DNA from: Verrucomicrobiales bacterium
Lineage (GTDB): Bacteria > Verrucomicrobiota > Verrucomicrobiia > Verrucomicrobiales > DEV007
Direction of reading: 5' to 3'
NCBI GenBank assembly: GCA_029233965.1
Contig: JARGOP010000011.1
Span: 29,807 to 93,806 of the forward strand
DNA length: 64,000 bases
The notes under the pieces are model-generated. The model was not told the origin of the DNA. It saw nothing but the letters and a program-made list of their open reading frames with translations, and did not search any database. The translations under genes and the position numbers were made by a program. This document shows, one piece after another, positions 37,431 to 47,834 of the stretch (within the stretch, counting starts at the first letter, position 1; each line of letters starts with the position of its first letter).

Positions 37431-37459
37431 TTGAAAATCCATAGCAAAGTGCGTATTGT
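37431..37459 (+). promoter_or_regulatory. Candidate promoter upstream of the 37526 gene
   Basis: TTGAAA (37431-37436) and TATTGT (37454-37459) are 17 bases apart in a strikingly AT-rich part of the 223-base divergent region between rarA and the hypothetical gene. The AT richness makes chance matches likely, so this is only a candidate. A second possible start, TTGACT at 37480-37485, has no good -10 partner. Confidence 0.35.
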
Positions 37460-37525
37460 TTTAAAATACTTAAGAAACCTTGACTGTTAGTCACACCGCC
37501 AAACCTTTCATCTCCACCATTGATC

Positions 37526-38011
37526 ATGAACACCCTGATTCCCGATCTCGCACACTTCCAGCTCGAAGAACTCGGCTCGACTCCGGCTGTCGAGCAGTAT
37601 AATGCCGAAGTCAGCTTCAAAATTGACATCGAACCGAGCCGGGTGACACGCCGGATCGTCGTTGGAATCCTGGATGAAAGCCGCAAGCGCGGTATCACGA
37701 TCGCCATTTATCCCGCGACCGGAGAGGTCTGCGACCTTTCCAATGGCGGTGGTGTCATCGGTTACCTCTCCCGGACTCCTCTCGCTCCCGGTGTTCCGGT
37801 CCCCTGTGATCTGACCCTTTACCGATTCGGACACAACTTCGTGTGCAGCGTTCGCGTTCAGGGTGAAATCTTTCTCTATCCTGCGTTTTCAATGGATGGA
37901 AGCGCGAAGCTCACCGCTTTCGTCGGTCAGGAAAAGGACAGCAAGTCTGAGGAGCCTTTCGCCTGGTCCCGTCTCCGTCTCGATGTTCTCGAACAGCCCG
38001 TGGCGGCCTGA
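37526..38011 (+). CDS. Hypothetical protein
   Basis: A 161-residue cytosolic protein without signal peptide. It is beta-rich, with repeated aromatic and Gly turns (GITIAIYPATGEVCDLSNGG, then LTLYRFGHNFVCSVRVQGE). The pattern is compatible with a jelly-roll or SPRY-like sandwich, but no family is recognised. It has its own AT-rich upstream region and is separated from the convergent fusA gene by a strong terminator, so it is a single-gene unit. Confidence 0.6.
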   Translation: MNTLIPDLAHFQLEELGSTPAVEQYNAEVSFKIDIEPSRVTRRIVVGILDESRKRGITIAIYPATGEVCDLSNGGGVIGYLSRTPLAPGVPVPCDLTLYRFGHNFVCSVRVQGEIFLYPAFSMDGSAKLTAFVGQEKDSKSEEPFAWSRLRLDVLEQPVAA

Positions 38012-38120
38012 GTGGGCCTGCCTGAATGAAATTTGTCCATTGGTCGCCGGGCGGCATGGAATTTCATTTCCACGTCGCCCGCTTTTTGTGGGAAAAACCC
38101 AACGAATCGATCCGGAAACC

Positions 38121-38147
38121 AAAAAAGCCGGACTTTCGTCCGGCTTT
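38121..38147 (-). terminator. Rho-independent terminator of fusA
   Basis: On the minus strand a perfect 10-bp stem, AAAGCCGGAC / GTCCGGCTTT (38124-38133 with 38138-38147) around a four-base loop, is followed by six T (38126-38121). It lies 32 bases past the fusA stop. The stem could also serve the convergent gene, but the plus strand has only a short T run. Confidence 0.85.
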
Positions 38148-38178
38148 CTGGAATTCGCGGGGAGTGAAAAGACGGCCC

Positions 38179-40272
38179 TTACTTCTGAGCCGCTTCCTTC
38201 TCCGCCTGTGCTTTGGCAATGATCTCTTCCGAGATATTGCGCGGGCACGGGGAATAGTGAGAGAACTCCATCGAGAACTGACCGCGACCGGAGGTCATGG
38301 TCCGAAGGTCACCGATGTAACCGAACATTTCACTCAAAGGCGCATCCGCCTTGACCCGGACACCGGTTGGAGTGGTATCCTGGGTTTTGATCATGCCACG
38401 GCGACGGTTGAGGTCACCGATGACATCACCGACGTGATCTTCCGGGGTGAAGACATCGAGCTTCATGATGGGCTCAAGAAGCTGAGGGCCACACTTGGGA
38501 ATGGTCTGACGATAGCCGGACTTTGCGGCGATCTCGAAAGCGACCGCTGAGGAGTCAACCGCGTGGAAGGCCCCGTCAACGAGAGTCACTTTGAAGTTGA
38601 GGAGCGGGAAACCGGCGAGAACACCTTTCTCTTTGGAAAGTTTGAAACCTTTCTCAATTGCGGGCCAGTATTCCTTGGGAACGTTACCACCAACGACACT
38701 CGACTCGAATTCGAATCCGGACTCATCACCTTCAAGAGGTTCAATGATGTAGTCGATGCGACCAAATTGACCGGAACCACCGGACTGCTTCTTGTGCGTG
38801 TAGGAATCTTCGACACGCTTGGTGATTGTTTCGCGGTAAGCGACCTGGGGAGCTCCGACGTCGACTTCCACCTTGTGAGTCCGCTTCAGGATGTCGATCT
38901 TAATGTCGAGGTGAAGCTCGCCCATTCCTTTGAGAATGGTTTCGCCACTGTCGGGATCGGTTTCGACGTAGAAGGAGGGATCCTCACGGACCATCTTTCC
39001 GATCGCTTCACCGAGTTTTTCGGAAGCCGCTTTGTCTTTTGGAGACACGGCGATAGAGATCACGGGATCCGGGAAAACCATGGGCTCAAGCGTCGCAGGA
39101 TCTTTGGGATCGCAAAGCGTGTGACCTGTCTGGACATTTTTCAGTCCAACGAGGGCGATGATGTCACCCGCGTGGGCACTATCGAGGTCCTCTCGCGAGT
39201 CCGCGTGCATCTCCACGATACGCCCGACACGCTCAGTCTTGCCGGTGAAGGTATTGAGAATCGTATCTCCTTTTGCCAGCTTCCCGGAGTAAATGCGGGT
39301 GAAAGTCAGGGCACCATACTGGTCGTCCATGATCTTGAACGCCAAAGCCCGGAGCGGCTCATCTTCAGAAACGATCGCGAATTCACCGGTCTCAGTTCCG
39401 TCAAGATCAACCTCAGGCTGAGGCGGAACTTCCGTGGGGCTCGGGAGGTAGTCGACGACCGCGTTGAGCACGTTCTGGACACCCTTGTTCTTGAATGCCG
39501 AACCACAGAAGGTCGGGAAGAAGTCGAGAGCGATCGTTCCTTTGCGGATACAGCGCTTGATCGTGTCGATGTCAGGTTCGGTTCCTTCGAGGTAGGCCTC
39601 CATCACTTCATCGTCCTGCTCCACGGCAGTTTCGATCATTTCGGCACGGAACTCTTTGGCCTTGTCGACCATGTCGGCTGGAATGTCGACGATTTCGTAG
39701 TTCTCAGGAAGGCCGGAATCGTCCCAGATCCAGGCTTTCATGGTGAGAAGATCGACGACGCCTTTGAAGTCATCTTCGATCCCGATCGGGAGAACCATGA
39801 CGAGAGGTTTTGCGGCGAGAACTTCTTTGATCTGGTTGACGACGCGATAGAAGTCAGCACCGATACGGTCGAGCTTGTTCACAAAAATGACACGGGCAAC
39901 CTTGGAGTCGTTCGCGTAACGCCAGTTGGTCTCGGACTGTGGCTCAACGCCACCGGATCCGCAGAACACCCCGACACCACCGTCGAGAACTTTCAGGGAA
40001 CGATACACCTCGATCGTGAAGTCCACGTGACCGGGAGTATCGATGATGTTGAAGCGGTGTCCGTCCCAGAAGCAAGTGGTCGCGGCGGACTGAATCGTGA
40101 TACCACGCTCCTGCTCCTGCTCCATGAAGTCAGTCGTCGCAGCGCCATCGTGCACCTCGCCTGTCTTGTGAATTTTACCGGTGAGCTTAAGGATACGCTC
40201 GGTTGTTGTCGTTTTACCGGCATCAACGTGGGCGAAAATTCCGATGTTTCTGTATTTACTGAGATCACTCAT
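38179..40272 (-). CDS. fusA: Elongation factor G
   Basis: A 697-residue translational GTPase that drives translocation on the ribosome. G1 is [16 protein letters not shown]2 lies in [11 protein letters not shown]3 is DTPGHVDF and G4 is NKLDRIGAD. The later domains are present, including [20 protein letters not shown] in domain IV and [20 protein letters not shown] in domain V. It is preceded by a 144-base gap and followed by a strong terminator, so it seems to be a separate transcript here rather than part of a str operon. Confidence 0.97.
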   Translation of the reverse strand: MSDLSKYRNIGIFAHVDAGKTTTTERILKLTGKIHKTGEVHDGAATTDFMEQEQERGITIQSAATTCFWDGHRFNIIDTPGHVDFTIEVYRSLKVLDGGVGVFCGSGGVEPQSETNWRYANDSKVARVIFVNKLDRIGADFYRVVNQIKEVLAAKPLVMVLPIGIEDDFKGVVDLLTMKAWIWDDSGLPENYEIVDIPADMVDKAKEFRAEMIETAVEQDDEVMEAYLEGTEPDIDTIKRCIRKGTIALDFFPTFCGSAFKNKGVQNVLNAVVDYLPSPTEVPPQPEVDLDGTETGEFAIVSEDEPLRALAFKIMDDQYGALTFTRIYSGKLAKGDTILNTFTGKTERVGRIVEMHADSREDLDSAHAGDIIALVGLKNVQTGHTLCDPKDPATLEPMVFPDPVISIAVSPKDKAASEKLGEAIGKMVREDPSFYVETDPDSGETILKGMGELHLDIKIDILKRTHKVEVDVGAPQVAYRETITKRVEDSYTHKKQSGGSGQFGRIDYIIEPLEGDESGFEFESSVVGGNVPKEYWPAIEKGFKLSKEKGVLAGFPLLNFKVTLVDGAFHAVDSSAVAFEIAAKSGYRQTIPKCGPQLLEPIMKLDVFTPEDHVGDVIGDLNRRRGMIKTQDTTPTGVRVKADAPLSEMFGYIGDLRTMTSGRGQFSMEFSHYSPCPRNISEEIIAKAQAEKEAAQK

Positions 40273-40416
40273 CTAACTGGGTGTTTTGGATTGAACCGTT
40301 TTGAGAGCGTATAGTTGATCAAAGCGGCCTGAAGGCAACTCGGAATTCCGGTTTTGCCTTATTATTTCAAAGGGCGCGGCTTCGCTCTCGTCGCCGGAGT
40401 TTCCCTCATAAATCGC

Positions 40417-41520
40417 CTAAAACAACTCCAATTGACCGGGCATTCGGCGAAGAAAGGCTCCGGTGTTCAGTGAATTCCGGGGAGATTCGAGGCCGCTTCT
40501 CCGTTTCGAGACGGCGATGAGTTGCTGAATTTGAGCGGCGAGCGGACCGGTTCCGGACATTCGCACTCCGAAGCGACTGTCATTCAGTGCGCCTCCGCGC
40601 AGTTCGCGAATCCGTCCGAGAACCAGCTCTTTCCGCGCGGGGAAATACTGCTCCAGCCAACTGGAAAAGAGGTCGCCGACGCAATAAGGGAGCCTGAGGA
40701 TGGTTCCGGAGGCAAAACCGGCGCCATGGTCTGCTGCCGCTTCCATGATCGCGGGGATTTCATGATCGTTGAGACCGGGGATGATCGGAGCCAGCGAAAC
40801 GCCGACGGGAATGCCCGCCTCGCTCAACTCCCGGATCGCCTGAAGCCTCGCCATGGGTCTTGAAGCTCGGGGTTCCAGTTTTCCCGCAAGGTCGGAATCG
40901 AGTGAGGTCAGCGAAACGACCACGAGCGAAGCGTCGAAGTGGGCCAGCTCGCAGAGGAGATCGATGTCCCGGGTTACGAGGGCGTTCTTCGTGATAATGC
41001 CGACCGGATTCCGGCAATCGGCAAGGACACGGAGGCAGGAGCGGGTGATCTCCAGCTTCTTTTCGATCGGTTGATAGCAATCCGTGACCCCACTGCAGGC
41101 GAGGGGAACCGGTTTCCATGACGGTCCGGCGAGGCTTTCCGCAAGAAGCGCGGGGGCTTTCGATTTTACCATGATCCGGGTTTCGAAATCGATCCCCGCA
41201 TTCATCCCGAGATACTCGTGATAGGGGCGGGCGTAGCAGTACGAGCACCCATGCTCACAGCCCCGATAGGGATTCAGACTGTGGGAAAAGCCGATATCCG
41301 GACTGCGGTTCGTCGTGATGATGGATTGGCTGTGGTCCTCCAGCGTTTCTGTCGGTAAACGGGCCGGTTCGAAATCCGGGTCGATCCGGGCAATTTCCTC
41401 CCAGGCGCCGTCGTCTGGAACGATGGCCTCCCTTTGGAAACGGTTCGCAGGCGCGAGGGTCGTTCCCCGCCCTTTCGGTGAAAGATGGATTGGCATAAAA
41501 CTGTTTAAATGAACAGCTTT
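40417..41520 (-). CDS. PA0069-family radical SAM protein
   Basis: A protein of about 367 residues whose radical-SAM cluster motif is CEHGCSYC (C-x3-C-x2-C), preceded by HSLNPYRG and followed by YARPYHEYLGMNAGIDFETR. The SplB-like core and the VSLTSLDSDLAGKLEPRASR and SLAPIIPGLNDHEIP segments are typical of the PA0069/Rv2578c group. Its natural substrate is not known. The start is uncertain: ATG at 41520 was taken, with ATG at 41496 and a TTG at 41535 as alternatives. It lies behind the hybrid kinase gene only across a short gap on the same strand. Confidence 0.87.
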   Translation of the reverse strand, partial: KAVHLNSFMPIHLSPKGRGTTLAPANRFQREAIVPDDGAWEEIARIDPDFEPARLPTETLEDHSQSIITTNRSPDIGFSHSLNPYRGCEHGCSYCYARPYHEYLGMNAGIDFETRIMVKSKAPALLAESLAGPSWKPVPLACSGVTDCYQPIEKKLEITRSCLRVLADCRNPVGIITKNALVTRDIDLLCELAHFDASLVVVSLTSLDSDLAGKLEPRASRPMARLQAIRELSEAGIPVGVSLAPIIPGLNDHEIPAIMEAAADHGAGFASGTILRLPYCVGDLFSSWLEQYFPARKELVLGRIRELRGGALNDSRFGVRMSGTGPLAAQIQQLIAVSKRRSGLESPRNSLNTGAFLRRMPGQLELF

Positions 41521-41538
41521 CATTACCTTTGTCAACCC

Positions 41539-44500
41539 TCAGGATGGCTCGACCCGCTGGCGGATTTTCGAGTTGATGCTGGTGACGAGATTGCCGGCGG
41601 CATGTTTTCCCTTTTTCAACACGGTGGTAACCCGCTTTCTGAGAAACTCCTGCTCGACCTCCGAGGGTTCTTTTCCGGTCATGACGATGACCGGAATCGA
41701 TTTGAGATGCTCATTTTCCTGAACGTGTTGGAGGAACTCGAAGCCATCCATACCCGGCATGATGAGATCGAGCACGATCGCGGCGGGACGGGTCTTCTCC
41801 AGCATCGCAAGAGCTTCGGCACCGTCGTGAGCGAGAACGGTCTGCCATCCCGATTCTTCGAGAACCCGGCTCATTGCTTCCAGCGATTCCCTGTCGTCAT
41901 CGACGAGTAAAAGGTTTCGCTGGGGAGACTGGCCGGTCACTCGCAGGATCACCCGCGAAAGGCGTTCCAGATCGATCGGCTTCACGAGATAGTCTTCGAC
42001 GTCGAGAGCGAGCCCGTTTTCCTGCTCCGCCATGACGGAAACCATGATCACCGGAATGGACTGGGTCCGTGGATCGGACTTGAGATGCTGGAGCACGTCC
42101 CATCCGTCCTTTCCGCCCGGCATGACGACATCAAGAGTGATCGCATCAGGGAGGTGCTGCGTGGCGAGAGCGAGACCTTCATTTCCGTCTTCGGCGGTCA
42201 TGACCCGGTACCCTTCCGCTTCGAGAATGCGCTGGAGGAGTTCGCGGACGGCAAAATCATCGTCGATCACCAGAATGGTCGCGTCACGGGGGAGGGCGGC
42301 GGTTTCATCCCGAAGAGTGTTTCGATTGGCAATGATCGACGGATTGTCCAGCTTCGGCTCGTAGTGCTCGGAGCTCGGAACGAGAGGAAGGAAAACGCTG
42401 AAGTGAGTCCCTTTCCCCAGCTCGCTGACGAAACCGATTTTACCGCCCATTTGCCCGACGAGTTCTTTGCAGATAGAAAGTCCAAGCCCGCTGCCTCCGG
42501 CATTGTCTTTCTTATTCGAGACAAAGGGGACAAACGCTTTGGACTGTTCTTCGGGGCTCATGCCGCGTCCTGTGTCAGTGACCGTGAATTCGATCCAGGG
42601 CTCATGATGAATTTCGCGGGAACGGGCCTCCACCGTGATCTGTCCCTCTTTCGTGAATTTGCAGGCATTGCCGACGAGATTGCCGAGGACCTGTCGCAAC
42701 CGTCTGTCATCAGCGACGAGTGAAACGACTTCCTCGTCTTTCCGGATTTCGAAGGCGACACCTTTCGCTCTGAGCCCCGGATGATGCGCTTCCCCGATGT
42801 CCTGAAACAGCTTCCCGACGTCGATCTCATCTTTGCTGAGCGTTTCTGCGCCCATGATAATTTTCTGATACTCGAGAATGTCATTCACGAGGTTCAGTTC
42901 CCGGGCGGCATGAGCGTGAATGCGTTCTACATCCTTCTTCTGCCCTTCGTCGAGATCGGAGAGTTTCAACGCTTCGACCTGCAGAAAAATAGCGTTCAAG
43001 GGCTGACGGAGGTCGTGACTGATCTTGGCGACGAAGGCATCCTTCTCATGGCTCAGGCTCATGAGTTTCTCGTTGGCTTTCTCCATCTCCGTGTTGGCCC
43101 GTCGCAGTTCGCAGGTGCGTTCATTGACGCGATGCTCCAGCTGTTCCTGGGAAGCGATGAGTTCCTCAAAAAGCCGCTTTGAGGCGCGGGCGATGTCGCC
43201 GACTTCGTCACGGCGCTTGATGTCGAGACGCCGGGCCATGCCGGCGACCTGGGAAAGAAGTTTCTCGGACTGTGTTTCCGTGATCCTCTGAGCGGTCCGT
43301 GTCATCAGTTTGAGGGGACGGATAAACAGCATCGCAATGAGAAAGCCGATCACGCCGAATCCACCCGCCACCAAAAAAGCGACGTTTTGCACGGAACGCA
43401 TTTCATACTCGATGGAGGAAGCCAGTTCGTCATCAAGCACGGCATAGTAAATCAGATATTCCCGCTCGCTTCCGCCGGGTCCGATGATGAGCTTCACCGC
43501 CCACGAGTGAATCTCGTCGCATTCGACGATGGCACGCCAACTGATCCTGTCTTTGAGATCGCCCGCCTCGATATTGAGAGCAGCTTCAACGATGCTGCGC
43601 AGCTCGCTGATTGCTTCCGGTGAGCGGGCGAGGAGACGAACTTCCTTGACACCGGCAGCGAGGCCCCCGACCCGGCCAATATCCTCGATCTCCACCTGAA
43701 GCCGTTCGAAGATCTCCTGCATTTCCTCCTCTCCCATTGCCAGAATCGCCCCGCGCAGCGCTTCGCCGGGGATTCCTTCCTGAAAGTAATAGGGACTCGC
43801 CAGTTTCACTTCCTCCATGCGAACGAGGCGGTCGACTTTGGGGATTTCTTCGGTTCGGTTCGGGTCGTTTCGCGCTTCTTCCCGTTCGAGAAGGGCATCC
43901 TTCATTTCCGGAGATTCGCTGAGGGCGAGAAACACAGCATCGTTGCCGCGTTCGAGGGGATCACTCTCGTCGTGGCGGACGAGCTGCGCACCCTTAGCGT
44001 TTTCGATCGCGAGAAGATGTCGCGGTGACGGCTCATCGTAGAGGGTCATGAGAATCCTCACGTAGGTGGGCCTGTCGTCGGTGTCGGCACCGAATTTATC
44101 GAGCGGGGCGACGGCCCAGATGACCGGCTCCCAGCGTGTCACTTCGTCGCGTCCCGGCAGATCTCTGCGGGTAACATGCAACCGCTGAATGGGGGAAAGG
44201 TGCAGCCGCTCGCCGGCGGTCGCATCCGGATCCGGAAACCAAAAGTCACTCGCCTTGATCGTTGCCTTTTCGGCAATCAGTTTGGTTTCCACTTCCTGCC
44301 CGCCGAAGGTGACGAGATCAACCCTGAGATGGCTGTCCCAGTGACGGCGACAGAGCCCGCGGGCCATCGTGAGAAGGTGCTCCTGCGATTTGCCTGCGGC
44401 GACGTCTTCCTGAAATGTCGGGCTGAAGGCGATGTTGATGAGGTCGTCGCGGAGCCCTTCAATTTGGTCAATCATGACCCAGCCGCGAAGGGAGGCTTCG

Positions 44501-44637
44501 TCGCCGAGATCGACGAGTTCGTGTTCCCGCAACACTTCGGTCGCGCGCAGGGTCAGCAGTTTGGCCACGAGGAGAGCCGATGCCGCCGTGGCAACGATTA
44601 CCAGCAGGGCGACTTTTCCTCGAATTCCAAAATACAT
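41539..44637 (-). CDS. Hybrid sensor histidine kinase with two receiver domains
   Basis: A 1032-residue signalling protein. It has a transmembrane helix at the N-terminus, an extracytoplasmic sensor region (about residues 30-415), a second helix (about 418-440), HAMP, a coiled coil, and HisKA with the phosphorylated His near 542 (AKISHDLRQPLNA). The HATPase follows (NLVGNACKFTKEGQ; DTGRGMSPEE; GSGLGLSICKE). Two receiver domains come last. The first has VIDDDFAV and DVVMPGGKDGW, the second VDDDRES and DLIMPGMDGF; both keep the acidic pocket and phospho-acceptor Asp. The distal receiver probably hands on the signal; no partner regulator lies nearby. Confidence 0.92.
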   Translation of the reverse strand: MYFGIRGKVALLVIVATAASALLVAKLLTLRATEVLREHELVDLGDEASLRGWVMIDQIEGLRDDLINIAFSPTFQEDVAAGKSQEHLLTMARGLCRRHWDSHLRVDLVTFGGQEVETKLIAEKATIKASDFWFPDPDATAGERLHLSPIQRLHVTRRDLPGRDEVTRWEPVIWAVAPLDKFGADTDDRPTYVRILMTLYDEPSPRHLLAIENAKGAQLVRHDESDPLERGNDAVFLALSESPEMKDALLEREEARNDPNRTEEIPKVDRLVRMEEVKLASPYYFQEGIPGEALRGAILAMGEEEMQEIFERLQVEIEDIGRVGGLAAGVKEVRLLARSPEAISELRSIVEAALNIEAGDLKDRISWRAIVECDEIHSWAVKLIIGPGGSEREYLIYYAVLDDELASSIEYEMRSVQNVAFLVAGGFGVIGFLIAMLFIRPLKLMTRTAQRITETQSEKLLSQVAGMARRLDIKRRDEVGDIARASKRLFEELIASQEQLEHRVNERTCELRRANTEMEKANEKLMSLSHEKDAFVAKISHDLRQPLNAIFLQVEALKLSDLDEGQKKDVERIHAHAARELNLVNDILEYQKIIMGAETLSKDEIDVGKLFQDIGEAHHPGLRAKGVAFEIRKDEEVVSLVADDRRLRQVLGNLVGNACKFTKEGQITVEARSREIHHEPWIEFTVTDTGRGMSPEEQSKAFVPFVSNKKDNAGGSGLGLSICKELVGQMGGKIGFVSELGKGTHFSVFLPLVPSSEHYEPKLDNPSIIANRNTLRDETAALPRDATILVIDDDFAVRELLQRILEAEGYRVMTAEDGNEGLALATQHLPDAITLDVVMPGGKDGWDVLQHLKSDPRTQSIPVIMVSVMAEQENGLALDVEDYLVKPIDLERLSRVILRVTGQSPQRNLLLVDDDRESLEAMSRVLEESGWQTVLAHDGAEALAMLEKTRPAAIVLDLIMPGMDGFEFLQHVQENEHLKSIPVIVMTGKEPSEVEQEFLRKRVTTVLKKGKHAAGNLVTSINSKIRQRVEPS

Positions 44638-44723
44638 CACGCGGTGACAGAGAGACGATCAGACTATCTCACCAATTCATCCAAATCGAAAGAGCAATCG
44701 GATCCGGCGTCCGCTTCTCTCCA

Positions 44724-45191
44724 TCAGTCGGGCGAAAGGCTTCGAATCCCGAAGAAGTCCTTGAACACTCTTTTGAAAACGGGGCGTTTGAACCGGGGGA
44801 CCCAGCGGATCTTAAAGTCTTCCGGATAAATCCATTTGTATCGCGAAAACTCCCGGACGTGGGCATCCAGATCGATGGCTTTTTTTGCGCCCAGATAGTC
44901 GCAGAGAAAATAGGTCTGGGTCTGACCGCAATAGAGGCCCTTCTTCAAATGGCCTTTCGGAAATTTGTATCGGTAGTCGGTGCGGCACGCTTCAATGGTA
45001 TACATCTCGCGGGACACCCCGATTTCCTCCTCCACTTCGCGGATCAGTGCTCCGATGAGATCCTCCCCCCGATCGACTCCTCCCTGAGGAAACTGCCAGC
45101 TTCCCGGATGTTTCAATCTTTCGCAGACAAGGATCTTTCCACTCTTCGGCCTCCGCAGGATTGCAGCTACATTGGGACGGTAGGTGGCCAT
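44724..45191 (-). CDS. Nudix hydrolase, RppH-like
   Basis: A 155-residue hydrolase. The Nudix box GGVDRGEDLIGALIREVEEE followed by IGV is complete. The N-terminal RPNVAAILRRPKSGKILVCE and the FPQGG turn, the YRYKFPKGH insertion and the final KWIYPEDFKIRWVP resemble RppH/diadenosine tetraphosphate hydrolases. RppH removes pyrophosphate from 5' ends of mRNA, while Ap4A hydrolase is the alternative. It lies upstream of the hybrid kinase and is divergent from the SnoaL-like gene across 50 bases. Confidence 0.85.
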   Translation of the reverse strand: MATYRPNVAAILRRPKSGKILVCERLKHPGSWQFPQGGVDRGEDLIGALIREVEEEIGVSREMYTIEACRTDYRYKFPKGHLKKGLYCGQTQTYFLCDYLGAKKAIDLDAHVREFSRYKWIYPEDFKIRWVPRFKRPVFKRVFKDFFGIRSLSPD

Positions 45192-45241
45192 AAAAGAAAT
45201 CGATTCAAGCGGGTTGTGAATTTACATCGTCTTCACTGTCT

Positions 45242-45826
45242 GTGAAGATAGCAGGCGTGAAGAAATCGCAACGCAAATCTCAACCTCTCGGGGGATCGTG
45301 CTCAGGCAGTGCGCGGTGGATCATTCCCGCCTCAATTTCAGCACTGGTGCTCGTTGCCGCCTGGGTGATTTGGGACACCCGCCCATCTAACATGATTGCC
45401 AAAAAACAGGCGGCCCTGATTGCCGGGATCGAGAAACGAAGCCCGTCGAGGATTGAGCGACTTCTCGCCGAAGACTATGAGGACCGTTGGGGCTTTGACC
45501 GGCAGGACGCAGCGGAGGCAGTGGTCGATGTGGGAAGTCAGTTTCTCACGCTTGTTCTGACTCCGGAGGAAATGACCGTCAATCTTGTCGAGGATCGTGC
45601 CGTTGTCTCGACCCGGCTTCGAGTCAGCGGCAAGCCGATCGGTCCCGGTGGAAATGAGGTGACCCGTCGCTTGAATCAACTGAAGACGCCTTTTGAGTTC
45701 ACCTGGGAAAAGCAAAGTTTCCTGCCCGCGAGCTGGCGTCTCGTCCAGATCGAAAACGCTGATTTGCCCGGAAACCTCTACGGCTACGAACCCGGCGATA
45801 TCCGCCGGGCGATGCAGGGGGAATAG
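45242..45826 (+). CDS. Membrane-anchored SnoaL/DUF4440-like protein
   Basis: A 194-residue protein with a short basic N-terminus, one transmembrane helix (residues 26-45) and an extracytoplasmic domain resembling the NTF2-like fold: AGIEKRSPSRIERLLAEDYE for the first helices, then the beta strands VNLVEDRAVVSTRLRVSG and a final FEFTWEKQSFLPASWRLVQI. Such domains often bind small ligands, and no catalytic residues are claimed. It begins with a GTG and is followed 10 bases later by the MEKHLA gene, so the two are likely cotranscribed. Confidence 0.62.
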   Translation: MKIAGVKKSQRKSQPLGGSCSGSARWIIPASISALVLVAAWVIWDTRPSNMIAKKQAALIAGIEKRSPSRIERLLAEDYEDRWGFDRQDAAEAVVDVGSQFLTLVLTPEEMTVNLVEDRAVVSTRLRVSGKPIGPGGNEVTRRLNQLKTPFEFTWEKQSFLPASWRLVQIENADLPGNLYGYEPGDIRRAMQGE

Positions 45827-45835
45827 TTCGTTCTC

Positions 45836-46303
45836 ATGGAGTTGCCGGGCGAGAGGAACGAATATCAGGTGGCGCATGCCGGGTTGCTTCTGAGCAGCTT
45901 CCGGGCGCTCACGGGCCGTGATCTCATACCCGGCGATTTTGAGATCCGACAGAAAGCCCGCCTTCTTTTTGAGGCTCCGTTTTTCGTGGCCTCCCATGAC
46001 GGTGCAGAGGATCCGGTCCTGACCTATGGAAACCGGACCGCACTGGAACTCTTCGAACTTCCCTGGGATGAATTCACCGGAACGCCGTCGCGATTTACCG
46101 CCGAAGAGCCGGAGCGCGGCGAGCGCGAGCGGCTTCTTGAAGCGGTCTCACGTCAGGGATACATCGACGACTATTCGGGGATTCGAATTTCGAAGTCCGG
46201 CCGCCGTTTCGAAATCCGGAATGCCACCGTCTGGAACCTCCTTGACGGGGAAGGCGGGAAAGTGGGCCAGGCCGCGACTTTTGAGATGTGGCGCTATTTG
46301 TGA
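45836..46303 (+). CDS. MEKHLA-domain protein
   Basis: A 155-residue protein whose whole length matches the MEKHLA domain, a PAS-related fold known from plant HD-ZIP III proteins and many bacteria. Markers are ARLLFEAPFFVASHDGAEDP, the turn LTYGNRTALELFELPWDEF, the TPSRFTAEEPERGERERLL segment and the RNATVWNLLDGEG end. In bacteria the domain is a stand-alone sensor of unknown ligand. It follows the SnoaL-like gene by 10 bases. Confidence 0.85.
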   Translation: MELPGERNEYQVAHAGLLLSSFRALTGRDLIPGDFEIRQKARLLFEAPFFVASHDGAEDPVLTYGNRTALELFELPWDEFTGTPSRFTAEEPERGERERLLEAVSRQGYIDDYSGIRISKSGRRFEIRNATVWNLLDGEGGKVGQAATFEMWRYL

Positions 46304-46342
46304 GAGTGAAGAGGGTTGAGTCGATGGCTACACCCTCCTGCC

Positions 46343-47818
46343 TTACACCAGCAAATCTTTCACGACTTTCCGTTTCTCCACGCCGGTGAGTCGAGTGTCG
46401 AGGCCGAGGTGTTTCACGCTGAAGCGCTCGTGATCGATGCCGAGGTTGTGCAGGACCGTGGCGTTGAAGTCATTGATGTGAACCGGACCTTTGACGATGT
46501 TGTAGGCGTAATCGTCGGTCTCCCCGTAGTCCATGCCCGGTTTGAATCCGCCGCCGGCGACCCAGGTGGAAAAGCAGCGCCCGTGGTGGTCGCGTCCATG
46601 ATTGTCCGCCGTCAGTTTGCCCTGGCTGTAAATGGTGCGACCGAATTCCCCGCCGAAAACGACCACGGTGTCCTCCAGCATGCCGCGATCTTCGAGATCC
46701 TTCACGAGAGCGGCGGCAGGTTGATCGACGCTCTCGCAGTTGTGGGCGAGATCTTTCGGCAGATTGTTGTGCTGATCCCAGCCCCGGTGAAAGAGCTGGA
46801 TGAATCGCACGCCGCGCTCGGCCATGCGGCGCGCCGTGAGGCAGTTCGCGGCGAAGCTTCCTTTCTCCCGCGCCTGCGGGCCGTAGCGGTCGAGGACGTA
46901 ATCAGGCTCGTTCGTCGTGTCCATGAGATCGGGCACCGAGGCCTGCATCCGGAAGGCCATTTCGTACTGGGAAATCCGCGACTCGATCTCCGGGTCCTGC
47001 ACGGTTTGAAAGCGCTGGCGGTTGAGGTCGCCGAGGCCATCGAGCATTTTGCGGCGCAGATTCCGGTCGATGCCTTTCGGGTCGTTGAGATAGAGGACGG
47101 CGTCTTCTCCGCTGCGGAACTGGACACCCTGGTAACGGGACGGGAGAAAGCCGCTGCCCCAGAGGCGTGCGTAGAGAGCCTGGCCCGGCTTATTCCCGAC
47201 CGAGATCATGGTGACATAGGCCGGGAGGTTGTCGCTGAGCGATCCGAGCCCGTAGGCAAGCCAGGAGCCCATGCTGGGGTGGCCGAACAACTGCGTCCCG
47301 GTGTTGATGTAAGTGATCGCCGGGTCGTGGTTGATTGCCTCGGTGTTCATCGAGCGGATGATGCTGATCTTGTCTGCGATCCCGGCGGTGTGGGGAAGGA
47401 GATCGGTGTTCATCCAGGTGCGGCGTTCGCCGACCTGCTCGAAGTTGAACATCGGGGCGACGCAGGGAAATTCACTCTGGCCGCTCGTCATGCCGGTGAT
47501 GCGCTGTCCGCCCCGGATTGAATCGGGCAGTTCAGTGCCGTGGAGTTCCCGCATCTTCGGCTTGTAGTCGAACATGTCGATGTGCGATGGACCGCCGGCC
47601 ATGAAGAGGTAGATGACCCGCTTCGCCTTCGGCGCAAAGTGCGGCAGCGCCGGTTTCGGGGCGAGAGCTCCCTGCAGTTCGCGGGGCATCAGTGAGGCGA
47701 GCGCGGCTCCTCCGAGCAGACTGCAGGAACGGCCGAGGAAGTTTCTCCTGCTCTCGGCGAGCAGGGAACTTGCAACGTTCAACTTCGAACTTTCATCGTT
47801 CAAGTGGGGGAGGTTCAT
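46343..47818 (-). CDS. TAT-exported DUF1501 protein (sulfatase-fold)
   Basis: A 491-residue member of the DUF1501 family, a sulfatase-related fold common in Planctomycetes and Verrucomicrobia and normally encoded beside PSCyt/DUF1553 proteins. A twin-arginine signal ([19 protein letters not shown]) appears after an unusual 18-residue N-terminal extension. The core has [20 protein letters not shown], the [10 protein letters not shown] segment, HRGWDQHNN and [10 protein letters not shown], matching metal-site motifs of the family. The extension is encoded by a degenerate heptamer array, and another lies just upstream of the start. It lies 68 bases behind the DUF1553 gene in one transcription unit. 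Confidence 0.88.
   Translation of the reverse strand: MNLPHLNDESSKLNVASSLLAESRRNFLGRSCSLLGGAALASLMPRELQGALAPKPALPHFAPKAKRVIYLFMAGGPSHIDMFDYKPKMRELHGTELPDSIRGGQRITGMTSGQSEFPCVAPMFNFEQVGERRTWMNTDLLPHTAGIADKISIIRSMNTEAINHDPAITYINTGTQLFGHPSMGSWLAYGLGSLSDNLPAYVTMISVGNKPGQALYARLWGSGFLPSRYQGVQFRSGEDAVLYLNDPKGIDRNLRRKMLDGLGDLNRQRFQTVQDPEIESRISQYEMAFRMQASVPDLMDTTNEPDYVLDRYGPQAREKGSFAANCLTARRMAERGVRFIQLFHRGWDQHNNLPKDLAHNCESVDQPAAALVKDLEDRGMLEDTVVVFGGEFGRTIYSQGKLTADNHGRDHHGRCFSTWVAGGGFKPGMDYGETDDYAYNIVKGPVHINDFNATVLHNLGIDHERFSVKHLGLDTRLTGVEKRKVVKDLLV
47769..47803. repeat. Heptanucleotide repeat inside the DUF1501 N-terminus
   Basis: Five adjacent 7-base units read on the plus strand: CTTGCAA, CGTTCAA, CTTCGAA, CTTTCAT and CGTTCAA (consensus C-x-TTCAA). 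They encode most of the residues between the initiator Met and the TAT signal. Since 7 is not a multiple of 3, the encoded peptide changes register with each unit. Confidence 0.75.
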
Positions 47819-47834
47819 GGGGCGTTGTTGTTGG

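Noticed and set aside
38563..40314. A long open frame on the plus strand opposite fusA.
   Set aside because: It mirrors the codon pattern of the highly conserved EF-G gene; the encoded sequence has no recognisable fold.
40273..40416. Sigma70 promoter of fusA (TTGCCT and TATACG).
   Set aside because: The gap between the hexamers is 19 bases and the match is weak, so it was not listed.
46309..46340. Possible terminator between the MEKHLA and DUF1501 genes.
   Set aside because: Only a 6-bp stem with a 15-base loop and no T run is found.
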